A stretch of 64,000 nucleotides of DNA from Metabacillus sp. FJAT-52054 (GCF_037201815.1 NZ_CP147407.1:992001-1056000), one strand, 5' to 3'; shown: positions 26,829 through 35,228, counted from the first letter of the stretch. Numbers and translations: made by a program. Notes: generated from the sequence alone by a model not told the origin.

Positions 26829-27561
26829 ACAGTGCCATCATTTAATTGATTATTTTAACGGAACGATGACGAGCGAAGAATCAGCTGAATTTGAAAGGCA
26901 TCTGCAGGAATGCAGCGAATGCCGCGAGGAGCTTGCAGAACTTCGTATTTTGACCGAGGACCTTCCTTACCTCTCAGATCCAGTAGAGCCATCGCCAGGA
27001 CTTAAGAATCGGATTTTGGAAGCCGCATATAGCGAAGGTCAGCCGATTAAGGAAGAACCATCTGAATTTCAAGCCTATAAAGCATCAGCTGAACCACAGA
27101 TAAAGAAATCAAAGCGCAGCCAGTCTTTAATCATAGGAGGTCTGGCAGCAGGGCTTGTTCTTTCATTGGGTGCGAATATCATTCAGATGTCTGATGATAA
27201 AGAAGAACAGCTTGTACAAAGTGAGGTTTTAGAAAGAAAAGTGGCTCTTGCTTCTGTGGAGGGAAATAAGACCTTGAATGCGAATGCCTCTTTCTTAAAG
27301 GAAAAGGGCGATCAATTCATGGTTCTGCAGGCAGACGGACTTCCGGAAATTAAGGATGGAGAATTATATCAGGTATGGCTGATAAAAGGGGAAAAACCTG
27401 TTCCCGCAGGATATTTTACTCCGGATGAGAAAGGTAATGGAGCACTCGTTTACAAAGTGACAGACGAAGATTTGGATTGGGATACTGTGGCGATTACAGT
27501 GGAAAATGAGCCGAATTTGTCTGCTCCTAAAGGGAAAGTTGTTTTAGCAGGAAACATGTAA
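26818..27561 (+). CDS. Membrane anti-sigma factor (zf-HC2 / RskA type)
   Basis: 247-residue anti-sigma factor. The N-terminal cytoplasmic zinc domain has H-x3-C-x2-C (HLQECSEC near 27) and binds the sigma factor. A transmembrane helix covers about 101-122 (LIIGGLAAGLVLSLGANII). The extracytoplasmic RskA-like domain shows LPEIKDGELYQVWLIKGEKPVPAGYF near 175. Regulated proteolysis would release the sigma factor. It is coupled to the sigma gene by an 11-bp overlap and followed by a terminator. Confidence 0.9.
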   Translation: MKPEQCHHLIDYFNGTMTSEESAEFERHLQECSECREELAELRILTEDLPYLSDPVEPSPGLKNRILEAAYSEGQPIKEEPSEFQAYKASAEPQIKKSKRSQSLIIGGLAAGLVLSLGANIIQMSDDKEEQLVQSEVLERKVALASVEGNKTLNANASFLKEKGDQFMVLQADGLPEIKDGELYQVWLIKGEKPVPAGYFTPDEKGNGALVYKVTDEDLDWDTVAITVENEPNLSAPKGKVVLAGNM

Positions 27562-27569
27562 CCGTTAAA

Positions 27570-27601
27570 GACAGGAGGTGTGTACACCTTCTGTTTTTTT
27601 A
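27570..27601 (+). terminator. Terminator after the sigma/anti-sigma pair
   Basis: ACAGGAGGTGT-gt-ACACCTTCTGT stem (one G-U) followed by TTTTTT. Confidence 0.85.
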
Positions 27602-27737
27602 TGAGAAAATAGTCACGATTATTAACTACCCATCATTCTAATGACCTAAACACAAAAATGGTTCATAATGTTCGTTTATTCATTTTAATGGTCTATTTCA
27701 CCAGATGCCTCCATATGTAATTCAAAGAGGTGATTGG

Positions 27738-28664
27738 ATGAAGGTACTTCTGTTTTGCGATCCTGGCATAGATGATTCCCTGGCAATCATCTATGCCCTG
27801 CAGCACCCGCAAATTGAGCTTCTTGGAATTGTGACAAGCTACGGAAATGTATCGAAAAAACAGGCCACATTAAATGCGGCTTATTTGGCCGGGCTTGCCG
27901 GGCGTTCTGATATTCCGATTATCTCCGGTGCAGAATTTCCTCTTTCAGGGGAAAATATAATCTATTATCCTGAAATTCATGGGCCAGATGGACTTGGCCC
28001 CATCCGTCCGCCATCAACCATTCAAGGGAATTATCAGGGATTCATGTATCTGTACAAAGTGATTGAAGATCACTTGAATGAAATGGTGATTATCGATGTC
28101 GGACGAAGCACCTCTCTCGCCGCTGCCTTTAATTTGAACCGGAATCTCATGGAGAAGGTTAGCAGGGTCTATTTGATGGGCGGAGCGTTTCTTACTCCGG
28201 GAAATGTGACTCCGCTTGCAGAAGCCAATTTTCATGGAGACCCGATTGCCGCGAACGTTGTTCTTAAATATGCAAAAGAAGTGATTATATCACCCCTGAA
28301 CATCACCAACCAGGCCATTGTGACAAGAGAAGTGGCTTCTTATATTTATTCTGCGGCTCATTCCGTCTTTAAAGAGCTGATTCCGCCAATTACGGAATAT
28401 TATGCTGCCTATTACCGTAAAATGAACCCGGGTATGAGAGGCGCTCCTGTTCATGATGTAATGCCGTTCTATCATCTATTGAATCCTTCTTTTGTCATTA
28501 CAAAAGAGCGCAAGGTCACCGTTTTGACCTGTGAGGATGGAAGAGGAACGAGTGTTGCGGATTTAAGGAATTCAAGCAAAAACGATGGCAGCCGGAGACA
28601 TATAGGTTTGCAGTTTGATTACCGGCACTTCATTTCAGATTTTATTAAAACAATGACGGTATGA
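27738..28664 (+). CDS. Inosine-uridine preferring nucleoside hydrolase family protein
   Basis: 308-residue cytoplasmic hydrolase that cleaves the N-glycosidic bond of (ribo)nucleosides. The Ca2+-binding N-terminal motif is CDPGIDDSLAIIYAL (DxxxDD) at about 8-13. Other family stretches are GIVTSYGNVSKKQAT near 37, VYLMGGAFLTPGNVTPLAEANFHGDP near 145 with the catalytic region, and an APVHDVMPFYHL near 247. The ATG at 27738 with GAGGTG upstream is chosen over an in-frame ATG eleven codons earlier. It is a single gene, with crcB following after 39 bp. Confidence 0.9.
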   Translation: MKVLLFCDPGIDDSLAIIYALQHPQIELLGIVTSYGNVSKKQATLNAAYLAGLAGRSDIPIISGAEFPLSGENIIYYPEIHGPDGLGPIRPPSTIQGNYQGFMYLYKVIEDHLNEMVIIDVGRSTSLAAAFNLNRNLMEKVSRVYLMGGAFLTPGNVTPLAEANFHGDPIAANVVLKYAKEVIISPLNITNQAIVTREVASYIYSAAHSVFKELIPPITEYYAAYYRKMNPGMRGAPVHDVMPFYHLLNPSFVITKERKVTVLTCEDGRGTSVADLRNSSKNDGSRRHIGLQFDYRHFISDFIKTMTV

Positions 28665-28703
28665 TGGGCTATAATAAACGAAATACAAATTGCTGGAGGA
28701 ATC

Positions 28704-29087
28704 ATGAACTATTTTGCCATCGGACTTGCAGGCGCTGCAGGCGCGCTTCTTAGATACGCTACAGGTCTTGCGGGAAGTGCAGCAGGTTTTCCCGCGGGAA
28801 CGTTCATTGCCAATATGACCGGATGCTTTCTATTAAGCTTTTTAACCGCGGCTGTGTTTAAAATGGACAACTTCCCTAAAAAGATGGCTGCACCTATTGG
28901 AACAGGTTTGATTGGTTCTTATACTACTTTTTCCACTTTCAGCGTTGAGGCTGTAAAGCTATTGGACAAGGGGGATGTGCAAATGGCATTGCTCTATATC
29001 GGAGGGAGTGCAATCTTAGGTCTCCTTTTTTCCATCACGGGTATGATTGCAGGCAGTGCCTTCTTAGAAAGGGTGGTGCGGGAATGA
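28704..29087 (+). CDS. crcB: Fluoride channel subunit CrcB
   Basis: 127-residue fluoride exporter subunit with four transmembrane segments. It carries GAAGALLRYATG near 10, TFIANMTGCFLLSF near 32 and the pore motif GLIGSYTTFSTFSVEAV near 72. Many Bacillus species have two crcB genes whose products form the dual-topology channel. The second overlaps this one by 4 bp. The 39-bp upstream region contains no fluoride riboswitch. Confidence 0.93.
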   Translation: MNYFAIGLAGAAGALLRYATGLAGSAAGFPAGTFIANMTGCFLLSFLTAAVFKMDNFPKKMAAPIGTGLIGSYTTFSTFSVEAVKLLDKGDVQMALLYIGGSAILGLLFSITGMIAGSAFLERVVRE

Positions 29088-29434
29088 TCGATTTTTTATC
29101 CATAGCTGGAGGCGGATTCCTTGGAGCGATTTCACGTTACGCTGTGAGCCGGAAATGGAATAGGACCTTACTTCCTTATGGCACCCTGATCGTTAATTTA
29201 TCAGGTGCCTTTATTCTCGGCCTGATAGCAGGAAGCGGGCTTACCGGACATTATTTTCTCTTTGCTGCAACAGGATTTCTTGGAGCGTTTACTACGTTAT
29301 CAACCTTAAATCTTGAATTGGCAAAGCAAGTGATGGAGAGAAAGTATAAAGTGTTTTTAATTTATGCTGGCATGACATACATAGGCGGTCTGCTGCTTGC
29401 ATTTGCTGGATTTTGGATTGGAAATAGTATGTAG
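29084..29434 (+). CDS. crcB: Fluoride channel subunit CrcB, second copy
   Basis: 116-residue partner with the same four-helix plan: GGGFLGAISRYAVSR near 9, TLIVNLSGAFILGL near 33 and FLGAFTTLSTLNLE near 68. The ATG overlaps the stop of the first crcB (ATGA). The two proteins probably form the heterodimeric channel. A terminator follows at once. Confidence 0.93.
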   Translation: MIDFLSIAGGGFLGAISRYAVSRKWNRTLLPYGTLIVNLSGAFILGLIAGSGLTGHYFLFAATGFLGAFTTLSTLNLELAKQVMERKYKVFLIYAGMTYIGGLLLAFAGFWIGNSM

Positions 29435-29436
29435 AG

Positions 29437-29461
29437 GACAGTGGAGGCTGTCTTTTTTTTT
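29437..29461 (+). terminator. crcB terminator
   Basis: GACAG-tggagg-CTGTC stem followed by nine T residues. Confidence 0.85.
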
Positions 29462-29571
29462 GCTCCAAGTAAAAATATGAGTCAGTCCACCAGCTGAAAT
29501 TATGGTGATATTCAAATGGATATTAGAATGAGGGGATTCCGATAGGAAGAGATGAAGGTCTACAGCCTCCC

Positions 29572-29721
29572 ATCACCTTCACACTTGGAATTAAACTGGC
29601 TGCACTTGTCATGGTCGTTCCAGAGTGGCTTACGTTATGGATTGCTATTTTTGCAGATATGGGCGCGGCACTTCTGGTTACACTGAATGGATTAAGGCTG
29701 CTTAAGGTAAAGGACCGCTAA
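29572..29721 (+). pseudogene. C-terminal remnant of a heavy-metal P-type ATPase (CadA/ZosA type)
   Basis: Forty-nine codons plus stop, reading [16 protein letters not shown] and then [18 protein letters not shown] and [12 protein letters not shown]. This is the last transmembrane pair of CadA-like metal ATPases. The preceding 600-650 codons are absent, and no start or ribosome binding site is present. It follows the crcB terminator and is a degenerate leftover. Confidence 0.85.
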
Positions 29722-29810
29722 TTACAGAATGATGGAACCGGATCAGTATTCCGGTGCTATTTGTATAGGAATCCTGCTGCGAAACGGCGGTGGAAGTGAT
29801 TGTTTAGGTT

Positions 29811-29872
29811 AATTGCTGACAAATTGAAGATAATTGCTGACTTGCAAAAATAATGGCTGAATAGTCAAAAGA
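29811..29872. repeat. Small degenerate array with about 21-bp spacing
   Basis: AATTGCTGAC at 29811 and 29832, then AATGGCTGAA at 29852 (spacing 21 and 20), separated by A-rich spacers. It lies between the converging crcB and Nudix genes. The sub-repeat spacing resembles that in the two large arrays although the sequence differs. Confidence 0.55.
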
Positions 29873-29902
29873 AGAGGGCCCGCAAGCATGGCCCAACTCC
29901 TC

Positions 29903-30316
29903 TTACTGTTCCAATACATAAGGAATGGATGATTTCAGCAGCCCTTTTATTCCTCTAGGATGATAAGGCATCAAGCGGTCGGCTGTTTCCCAGTCCATCC
30001 AGGCGGTTTCATCAATGGTGTCAGTATCTTGAATTGCGATTTGCCCGCTCCTGATTTCTGCTTTAAACGTAAAGAAGAGAGCGTGAACTTCCATATTTTC
30101 GAGGGTAGACTCGTTCACGGAGAGCAGGTCGCCTATTTGAACAGTAAGCCCTGTTTCCTCAAAGGCTTCCCGCTGCGCTGCAAGAGTGAGTGTTTCTCCT
30201 TTTTCCACCGCGCCGCCAGGCATTGACCAATCATCCCGTTTGCTGTTTTTCACCATTAATATCTTCTCTTTTTCCTCATCACAGATTAAAGAATAGACTA
30301 CATCTACCCGTTCCAT
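29903..30316 (-). CDS. Nudix hydrolase (MutT-like)
   Basis: 137-residue cytoplasmic hydrolase of nucleoside diphosphates linked to other moieties. The Nudix box (GX5EX7REUXEEXGU) is complete: it starts GGAVEKGETLTLAA and ends REAFEETGL, about residues 33-56. The substrate cannot be told from sequence. The start is ATG with GGAGG upstream. Confidence 0.9.
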   Translation of the reverse strand: MERVDVVYSLICDEEKEKILMVKNSKRDDWSMPGGAVEKGETLTLAAQREAFEETGLTVQIGDLLSVNESTLENMEVHALFFTFKAEIRSGQIAIQDTDTIDETAWMDWETADRLMPYHPRGIKGLLKSSIPYVLEQ

Positions 30317-30452
30317 ATGAAATCCTCCTCATTATCAAACGCATCAGGCTGTACATTCCCCGTTTCTTCCTAATCTGCTGATGCCAGGAATACCCTTCGA
30401 ATAGCGTTTCATTTCACTTCGTTTTGAACGGGAGGAATTCCTGCTTTCATGC

Positions 30453-30477
30453 AAAAAAGTGCGGGGATGCCCCGCAC
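30453..30477 (-). terminator. Terminator of the MBL-fold gene
   Basis: On the minus strand GTGCGGGG-cat-CCCCGCAC is followed by TTTTTT. Confidence 0.9.
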
Positions 30478-30483
30478 TTCGGA

Positions 30484-31242
30484 TTAAAACTTTAATGTTT
30501 CTCCATCTTCCGGAATCAAAGCCTTATCAGACCATTCTTTAGCAGAAAGAAACTCCTTCAAATCCGCTCTTGTTAGCAGGCAGTGATTCAATGTTTCCAT
30601 GTGGGAGACAACAATAATGGATTCCGGAGCAGCATGATGGATCTGCTCAATATCGTCTTTATCCATCGTAATCGTACCGCCCTCAAGGAACTGTGCTGCC
30701 CCTCCATTTACTGCAATCACTTTAGGATGATGCTTTTGAATGGCTTCCTTCACGTCTTCGCACCAGACAGTATCTCCCGCGATATACAATGATTTTTCAT
30801 CTGGATGGCTGAAAACGACTCCTGAAACCTGGCCCGTCATCTTGGTGATTTCACCTCTGCCATGCTGGCCGCTCGTTTTTGTAATCGTGATGTCTCCAAT
30901 GGTAATGGACTGCCCAAGAGATTGCGCATGAACAAAACCATCTTGGCGAATGGATGCGGCATCATTTTCGTTTTGAGCGTAAATGCTGATTTCCTTCGGT
31001 AAGGCTTTTTTAGCTGCGTCATCATAATGATCTGGATGCAGATGAGTAACAATCACTGCATCTGCTTCAATGATTTCTTCAATTGATACGGGCAGGCCGA
31101 CCATTGGATTGCGTTTATCCTGGTTGGGGGTGTTGGGAAACGGAGGCATGGCTCCTTTATCAGCTAGAAAAGGGTCGATTAGAAAGGTTTTCCCTGCATA
31201 TTTTACAACTAATGTAGCATTGCGGATTAGACGAATCTCCAT
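30484..31242 (-). CDS. MBL-fold metal-dependent hydrolase (UlaG-like)
   Basis: 252-residue cytoplasmic metallo-beta-lactamase-fold hydrolase. The zinc motif is VIVTHLHPDHYDD near 68 (HxHxDH). TSGQHGRGEI near 120 and LYIAGDTVWCEDV near 155 give further ligands, and the late histidine is in SHMETLNHC near 215. It resembles UlaG/YycJ-like lactone or phosphoesterase members; the substrate is unknown. I start at the ATG at 31242, with AAAAGGAGG upstream. Confidence 0.88.
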   Translation of the reverse strand: MEIRLIRNATLVVKYAGKTFLIDPFLADKGAMPPFPNTPNQDKRNPMVGLPVSIEEIIEADAVIVTHLHPDHYDDAAKKALPKEISIYAQNENDAASIRQDGFVHAQSLGQSITIGDITITKTSGQHGRGEITKMTGQVSGVVFSHPDEKSLYIAGDTVWCEDVKEAIQKHHPKVIAVNGGAAQFLEGGTITMDKDDIEQIHHAAPESIIVVSHMETLNHCLLTRADLKEFLSAKEWSDKALIPEDGETLKF

Positions 31243-31360
31243 TTCAAGTTCCTCCTTTTGTATGATTCTCCTATAGGATAATATAAGAAGGGATATGACA
31301 TACATAGATAAAATCAAGAGTTTGCACCGATATACTTGAATTGTGAAAGAGGTGGGAGAA

Positions 31361-31783
31361 TTGCTTGATCAAACCGATCAAAGGATTGTATACGAGCTTA
31401 CGAAGAATGGGCGTATTACCATGAAAGAATTAGGAGAAAAAGTTCATTTAACGGGGCAAGCTGTTTCTTCAAGGGTAATTAAGCTTGAAGAGGAGGGGGT
31501 CATTGAAGGCTACACAATCAACCTTAATGAAAAGAAAGCAGGATACTCCATTCACGCTTTCCTAAACATATATACAAACAGCTTCAATCACCAGCCTTAT
31601 TTAAATTACCTTTCTAGTCAGAAGGAGTATGTGCTGAAAAATTTTAAGATCAGCGGAGATGGCTGTTATTTGCTTGAGTGCCGGTTTAAGGGAAATGATG
31701 AACTGGATGCCTTCTTAACGGGGTTAACCAGGCACGTAAATTACAAGCTGTCCATCGTCATAAATGCGACACAAATTGTGTAA
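31361..31783 (+). CDS. Lrp/AsnC-family regulator (YwrC-like)
   Basis: 140-residue regulator with an N-terminal helix-turn-helix (LDQTDQRIVYELTKNGRITMKELGEKVHLTGQAVSSRVIKLEEEGVI) and a C-terminal RAM ligand domain (about 65-140). The start is a TTG with AGAGGTGG upstream, giving the usual LDQTD beginning. It lies 88 bp upstream of chrA. In B. subtilis the Lrp-type gene ywrC likewise neighbours the chromate transporter genes ywrB and ywrA, so it probably controls chrA. Confidence 0.88.
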   Translation: MLDQTDQRIVYELTKNGRITMKELGEKVHLTGQAVSSRVIKLEEEGVIEGYTINLNEKKAGYSIHAFLNIYTNSFNHQPYLNYLSSQKEYVLKNFKISGDGCYLLECRFKGNDELDAFLTGLTRHVNYKLSIVINATQIV

Positions 31784-31871
31784 ATTTTGCGTTACATTTA
31801 ATAGGCAATTATCCTCTCCTCAAATGTCCATGCTACTATAAAGGTGGATTATTATAACGGAGGACTTTCAG

Positions 31872-33059
31872 ATGAAATCGCGTCTTAAAATTTGGCTTGA
31901 AATTTTACTTGTATCCTCTAAGCTCGGATTGACGTCCTTTGGCGGTCCGGTTGCCCATTTAGGGTATTTTCGGGAGGAGTATGTCAAAAAGAAAAAATGG
32001 CTGGATGACCAGTCTTATGCGGATATTGTAGCTCTGTGCCAGTTTCTTCCGGGGCCGGCGAGCAGTCAGGTCGGACTTTCCATCGGGCTGCTCCGGGGTG
32101 GCCTTGTAGGCAGTTTTCTGTCATGGTTCGGCTTTACCATGCCCTCGATCCTTATCCTGATTGTATTCGCTTATTTGTTTAAGGGGACGGATGTTCATGA
32201 GGCGGGCTGGCTTATGGGGCTGAAAATTACAGCGGTAGCCGTAGTGGCGCAGGCTGTAATGGGGATGGGAAAGTCACTTGCACCGGACAGGCCGCGGATC
32301 ACAATTGCGGTTCTCGCTGCAGTCGGTGCCCTTTTCGTTCCATCCGCTTGGGGTCAGCTTGCAATTATTGCAGGATCTGCTGTTGCAGGTTATTTGCTTT
32401 ATAAAAGAGAAGAAGTGCCTGAGGTCCCTAAGCTTATTCTTACAATCGGCAAAAAAACAGCTTCAGCTTCACTTTTATTATTTGGTTTGCTGCTTGTTCT
32501 CCTGCCCATCATCCGGCAAACATTCTCCGGGACCTATATCGCTCTATTTGACGTATTTTACCGGGTTGGTTCCCTCGTATTCGGCGGCGGTCATGTCGTC
32601 CTGCCGATGCTTGAAAAAGAGGTGGTTCCTGCAGGCTGGATGACACAGGATGTGTTTCTTGCGGGATACGGGGCTGCACAGGCAGTTCCAGGTCCTCTTT
32701 TTACATTCGCTGGTTATGTGGGCGCAATCATCTCTGGAGTTCCAGGGGCTTTGATCGCAACTGCGGCTATGTTTCTGCCTTCATTTTTGCTCGTCATCGG
32801 AGTTCTTCCTTTTTGGAGCAGCATCCGCGGAAAAAAGGGAGTGCAGGCAGCCCTCATGGGTGTAAATGCGGCGGTCGTTGGTATTCTGCTTGCCGCCCTG
32901 TATGATCCTGTTTTTACAAGTGCTATTCATTCAGCGTCTGCATTTGCACTCGCCTTGGTCTCTTTTGCCCTTCTTGTTTATTGGAAGCTGCCGCCTTGGC
33001 TTGTCGTGGGACTTACCATAATTGCCGGCACACTGATGGAGCAAATTGGAGTGCTTTAG
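31872..33059 (+). CDS. chrA: Chromate transporter ChrA (two-domain)
   Basis: 395-residue membrane protein of the CHR family, exporting chromate. Two homologous halves each carry the signature: SKLGLTSFGGPVAHLGYFREEYV then QFLPGPASSQVGLSIGLLRGG in the N-terminal half, and FGGGHVVLPMLEKEVV then QAVPGPLFTFAGYVGAIISGVPGA in the C-terminal half. About ten transmembrane segments are visible. It is preceded by an Lrp-type regulator. B. subtilis splits the same function over ywrA and ywrB, so this is the fused form. Confidence 0.93.
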   Translation: MKSRLKIWLEILLVSSKLGLTSFGGPVAHLGYFREEYVKKKKWLDDQSYADIVALCQFLPGPASSQVGLSIGLLRGGLVGSFLSWFGFTMPSILILIVFAYLFKGTDVHEAGWLMGLKITAVAVVAQAVMGMGKSLAPDRPRITIAVLAAVGALFVPSAWGQLAIIAGSAVAGYLLYKREEVPEVPKLILTIGKKTASASLLLFGLLLVLLPIIRQTFSGTYIALFDVFYRVGSLVFGGGHVVLPMLEKEVVPAGWMTQDVFLAGYGAAQAVPGPLFTFAGYVGAIISGVPGALIATAAMFLPSFLLVIGVLPFWSSIRGKKGVQAALMGVNAAVVGILLAALYDPVFTSAIHSASAFALALVSFALLVYWKLPPWLVVGLTIIAGTLMEQIGVL

Positions 33060-33103
33060 AAAAATATTATGATATACTAACCGGCAAAGGAAGGTGATTT
33101 TAC

Positions 33104-33220
33104 ATGAATAGTAAACAGTCCATCCTGAAAAAAGTTGTGGATTATGCAAAAAAGAATCCTGAGCAGACAAAAAAAGCAATCAGCATGGTTACAAAAACCT
33201 TAAAAAACCGAAAAAAATAA
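33104..33220 (+). CDS. Small basic 38-residue protein
   Basis: A 38-codon gene starting MNSKQSILKKVVDY and ending in a lysine-rich tail, with a good site AAAGGAAGGTG nine bases upstream and a TATACT -10 in front. It is followed by a terminator, so it looks like a complete small transcription unit. It has amphipathic helical character and a strong positive charge. I do not recognise the family. Confidence 0.65.
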   Translation: MNSKQSILKKVVDYAKKNPEQTKKAISMVTKTLKNRKK

Positions 33221-33227
33221 ATGTGCA

Positions 33228-33253
33228 GATGGCCTTCCCGGTCATCTTTTTTT
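33228..33253 (+). terminator. Terminator of the 38-residue gene
   Basis: GATGGCC-ttcc-CGGTCATC stem followed by TTTTTTTT-type tract. Confidence 0.75.
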
Positions 33254-33321
33254 GTCCTCATAATATCACCTCTTTTTGGAAAAATAACAGTATCTATTTA
33301 TTTTGAAAAGAGGAAATCAGT

Positions 33322-34296
33322 ATGAAACCAATGTCTTCGTCCGAATTAGCAAATTTATGGTCCACTTATCAGAAAAAGACGATGCTTCTCCGCATCATGG
33401 AACACGCATTGGATGTAACAACCCAAAAGGACATTACGTCGATCCTTCAATATGCCTATCAGGAAGAAGTGAAATTTGTAAAAGAAATCGCTCAGCTTTT
33501 TCAAAAGGAAGGCGCTGCAATTCCTGAGGGGTTTGATGAAACGGATGTGAACCGAAAGGCGGAAAGGCTGTTCGATCAGTACTTCTATATCCGCTTTCTG
33601 CGGATGCTGATGAAGCTTGGAATCGGGCTGAATGCTGTGCACCTGTCAATGGTGTATCGAAATGATATTCACGACTTCTTTTCGAGAACGTCTGCCCATT
33701 CCAACAAAGTGTTCGGTATGTGTACAAATTGCCTCCTGCAGGTAGGGAACGGCGCCATTCCACCGGTAATCGGGATGCCGGATCATCCTAAATATGTTGT
33801 AAATGAAAGGTATTTATCCGGATTTCATTTTGGCAAAAGAAGATTGAATGCTACCGAACTTTCCATCATCTATCACATTGTGGAAAACAACAACTTCGGT
33901 GCCCAGCTGATGAAAGGGTTAAGGAAAGTAGCGAAAGAACCGGAAGTGAAAATGTATTTAAAGAAAGGCGAACAGCTTGCTATTGATTTGTATCAATCCT
34001 ATGGGAAGCTGATGGAACATAGTGGAATCCCTGTCTCAGCCTTGCCTGGAGCAGTCATTTCTGAAACAAAGACCGCTCCATATTCAGATAAACTGATTAT
34101 GTATTTAATCAACTTGTTAAGCAGTTTGGGGTTGACAAGCAACGCACTTGGAACAACCTACAGTTTGCGCCCGGATCTTCCTCTGAAAATGGCAATTGCT
34201 GCACGTGATATTTATTCATTTGCAAAAGAAGGCGGGAAAATCATGGTAAAGCATCAGTGGATGGAAGAAATTCCGGAAGCTGTGATAAAGAGATAG
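33322..34296 (+). CDS. DUF3231 protein
   Basis: 324-residue soluble alpha-helical protein with two related halves, each ferritin-like in helix pattern: LANLWSTYQKKTMLLRIMEHALDVT in the first and NATELSIIYHIVENNNFGAQLMKGL in the second. This matches the DUF3231 family common in spore-formers; a coat- or spore-related role has been suggested for relatives but cannot be shown here. It contains a CTNCLL pair near 133. It is monocistronic, with the tenA promoter starting right after its stop. Confidence 0.8.
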   Translation: MKPMSSSELANLWSTYQKKTMLLRIMEHALDVTTQKDITSILQYAYQEEVKFVKEIAQLFQKEGAAIPEGFDETDVNRKAERLFDQYFYIRFLRMLMKLGIGLNAVHLSMVYRNDIHDFFSRTSAHSNKVFGMCTNCLLQVGNGAIPPVIGMPDHPKYVVNERYLSGFHFGKRRLNATELSIIYHIVENNNFGAQLMKGLRKVAKEPEVKMYLKKGEQLAIDLYQSYGKLMEHSGIPVSALPGAVISETKTAPYSDKLIMYLINLLSSLGLTSNALGTTYSLRPDLPLKMAIAARDIYSFAKEGGKIMVKHQWMEEIPEAVIKR

Positions 34297-34324
34297 TTGA
34301 CGTTTTTTTACTGCATGTTATGAT
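34297..34324 (+). promoter_or_regulatory. tenA promoter
   Basis: -35 TTGACG (34297-34302), 16-bp spacer, -10 TATGAT (34319-34324). The transcript would start near 34331, just upstream of the riboswitch. Confidence 0.65.
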
Positions 34325-34347
34325 GAACCTGGAAAATAAAATACCGC

Positions 34348-34446
34348 ATTGCCACTAGGGGAGCCCATAACGTGGGGCTGAGACCGGAGTATGCTCCGGG
34401 ACCCTTGGAACCTGATCTGGTTTGAACCAGCGGAGGGAAGTGGGAG
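34348..34446 (+). promoter_or_regulatory. TPP (THI-box) riboswitch
   Basis: Contains the conserved elements of the thiamine pyrophosphate aptamer in order: CACTAGGGGAGCCC, GGGCTGAGA, a variable hairpin (CCGGAGTATGCTCCGG), ACCCTTGGAACCTGATCTGG, and CCAGCGGAGGGAAGTGG. Downstream, GTGGGAGATT can pair with AATCTTTCCCGC as an antiterminator that competes with the terminator hairpin. TPP binding would close the switch and stop tenA. Confidence 0.96.
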
Positions 34447-34460
34447 ATTCTTAATCTTTC

Positions 34461-34496
34461 CCGCTCTTATCCGTTAAGAGCGGTTTTTTATTTTTA
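34461..34496 (+). terminator. Riboswitch-controlled terminator
   Basis: CCGCTCTT-atccgtt-AAGAGCGG followed by TTTTTTATTTTT. Its 5' arm overlaps the putative antiterminator. Confidence 0.9.
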
Positions 34497-34521
34497 CATA
34501 AGAAGCAGGGGGAATTCAAAC

Positions 34522-35208
34522 ATGACATCTTTTACAGAAAAGTTAAGAAAAGTAACCGATTCAATTTGGGAGGCAAACTTCAACCATCCTTTTGTAAGGG
34601 GAATCGGCGATGGTACGCTCCCGCTTGAAAACTTCCGTTACTATGTCATGCAGGATGCCTATTACTTATCCCATTTTGCCAAAGTTCAGGCACTCGCTGG
34701 CGGAAAGGCTGACGACCTTCATGTAACAGCGCGAATGGCCTTCCATGCGCAAGGAACCTACGAAGCGGAGCTATCGCTTCATGAGAAATTCTCAACTCTG
34801 CTCGGAATTACAGAAGAAGAAAAACGGGCCTTTGAACCATCACCAACCGCATATGCCTACACATCCCACATGTACCGTTCCGCAATCAACGGAAGCCTTG
34901 GGGAAATCATTGCCTGCATCCTGCCGTGCTATTGGATTTACTATGAAATCGGTGAGAGATTGAAAGAGTGTAAGCCTGAAGAACCGATTTATCAGGAATG
35001 GATCGCGGCTTATGGAGGAGAATGGTTTAAAGAACTTGTATTTGAACAGCTAGAGCGACTGGACCAGCTTGCCCTGGAGGCATCTGAAAAAGAACGACAG
35101 AAAATGATCCGCCATTTCACAATCAGCTGCAAATACGAACTGTCATTTTGGGAAATGGCCTATACGATGGAACAATGGCCGGATACGGAAGCAGTTGAAG
35201 TACAGTAA
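34522..35208 (+). CDS. tenA: Aminopyrimidine aminohydrolase TenA (thiaminase II)
   Basis: 228-residue cytoplasmic enzyme that hydrolyses aminomethyl-pyrimidine breakdown products so the pyrimidine half of thiamine can be reused. It is all-helical, with NHPFVRGIGDGTLPLENFRYYVMQDAYYL near 22, the active-site cysteine in IIACILPCYWIYYEIG near 137, and the C-terminal catalytic glutamate in FWEMAYTMEQWP near 208. A TPP riboswitch controls it. The usual downstream thiazole genes (tenI, thiO, thiS, thiG) are absent, so it acts here as a stand-alone salvage gene. Confidence 0.95.
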   Translation: MTSFTEKLRKVTDSIWEANFNHPFVRGIGDGTLPLENFRYYVMQDAYYLSHFAKVQALAGGKADDLHVTARMAFHAQGTYEAELSLHEKFSTLLGITEEEKRAFEPSPTAYAYTSHMYRSAINGSLGEIIACILPCYWIYYEIGERLKECKPEEPIYQEWIAAYGGEWFKELVFEQLERLDQLALEASEKERQKMIRHFTISCKYELSFWEMAYTMEQWPDTEAVEVQ

Positions 35209-35228
35209 GAGGGGAATTGACTGCATGG

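Noticed and set aside
28665-28703. Fluoride riboswitch in front of crcB
   Set aside because: The gap is only 39 bp and lacks the conserved crcB-motif sequence.
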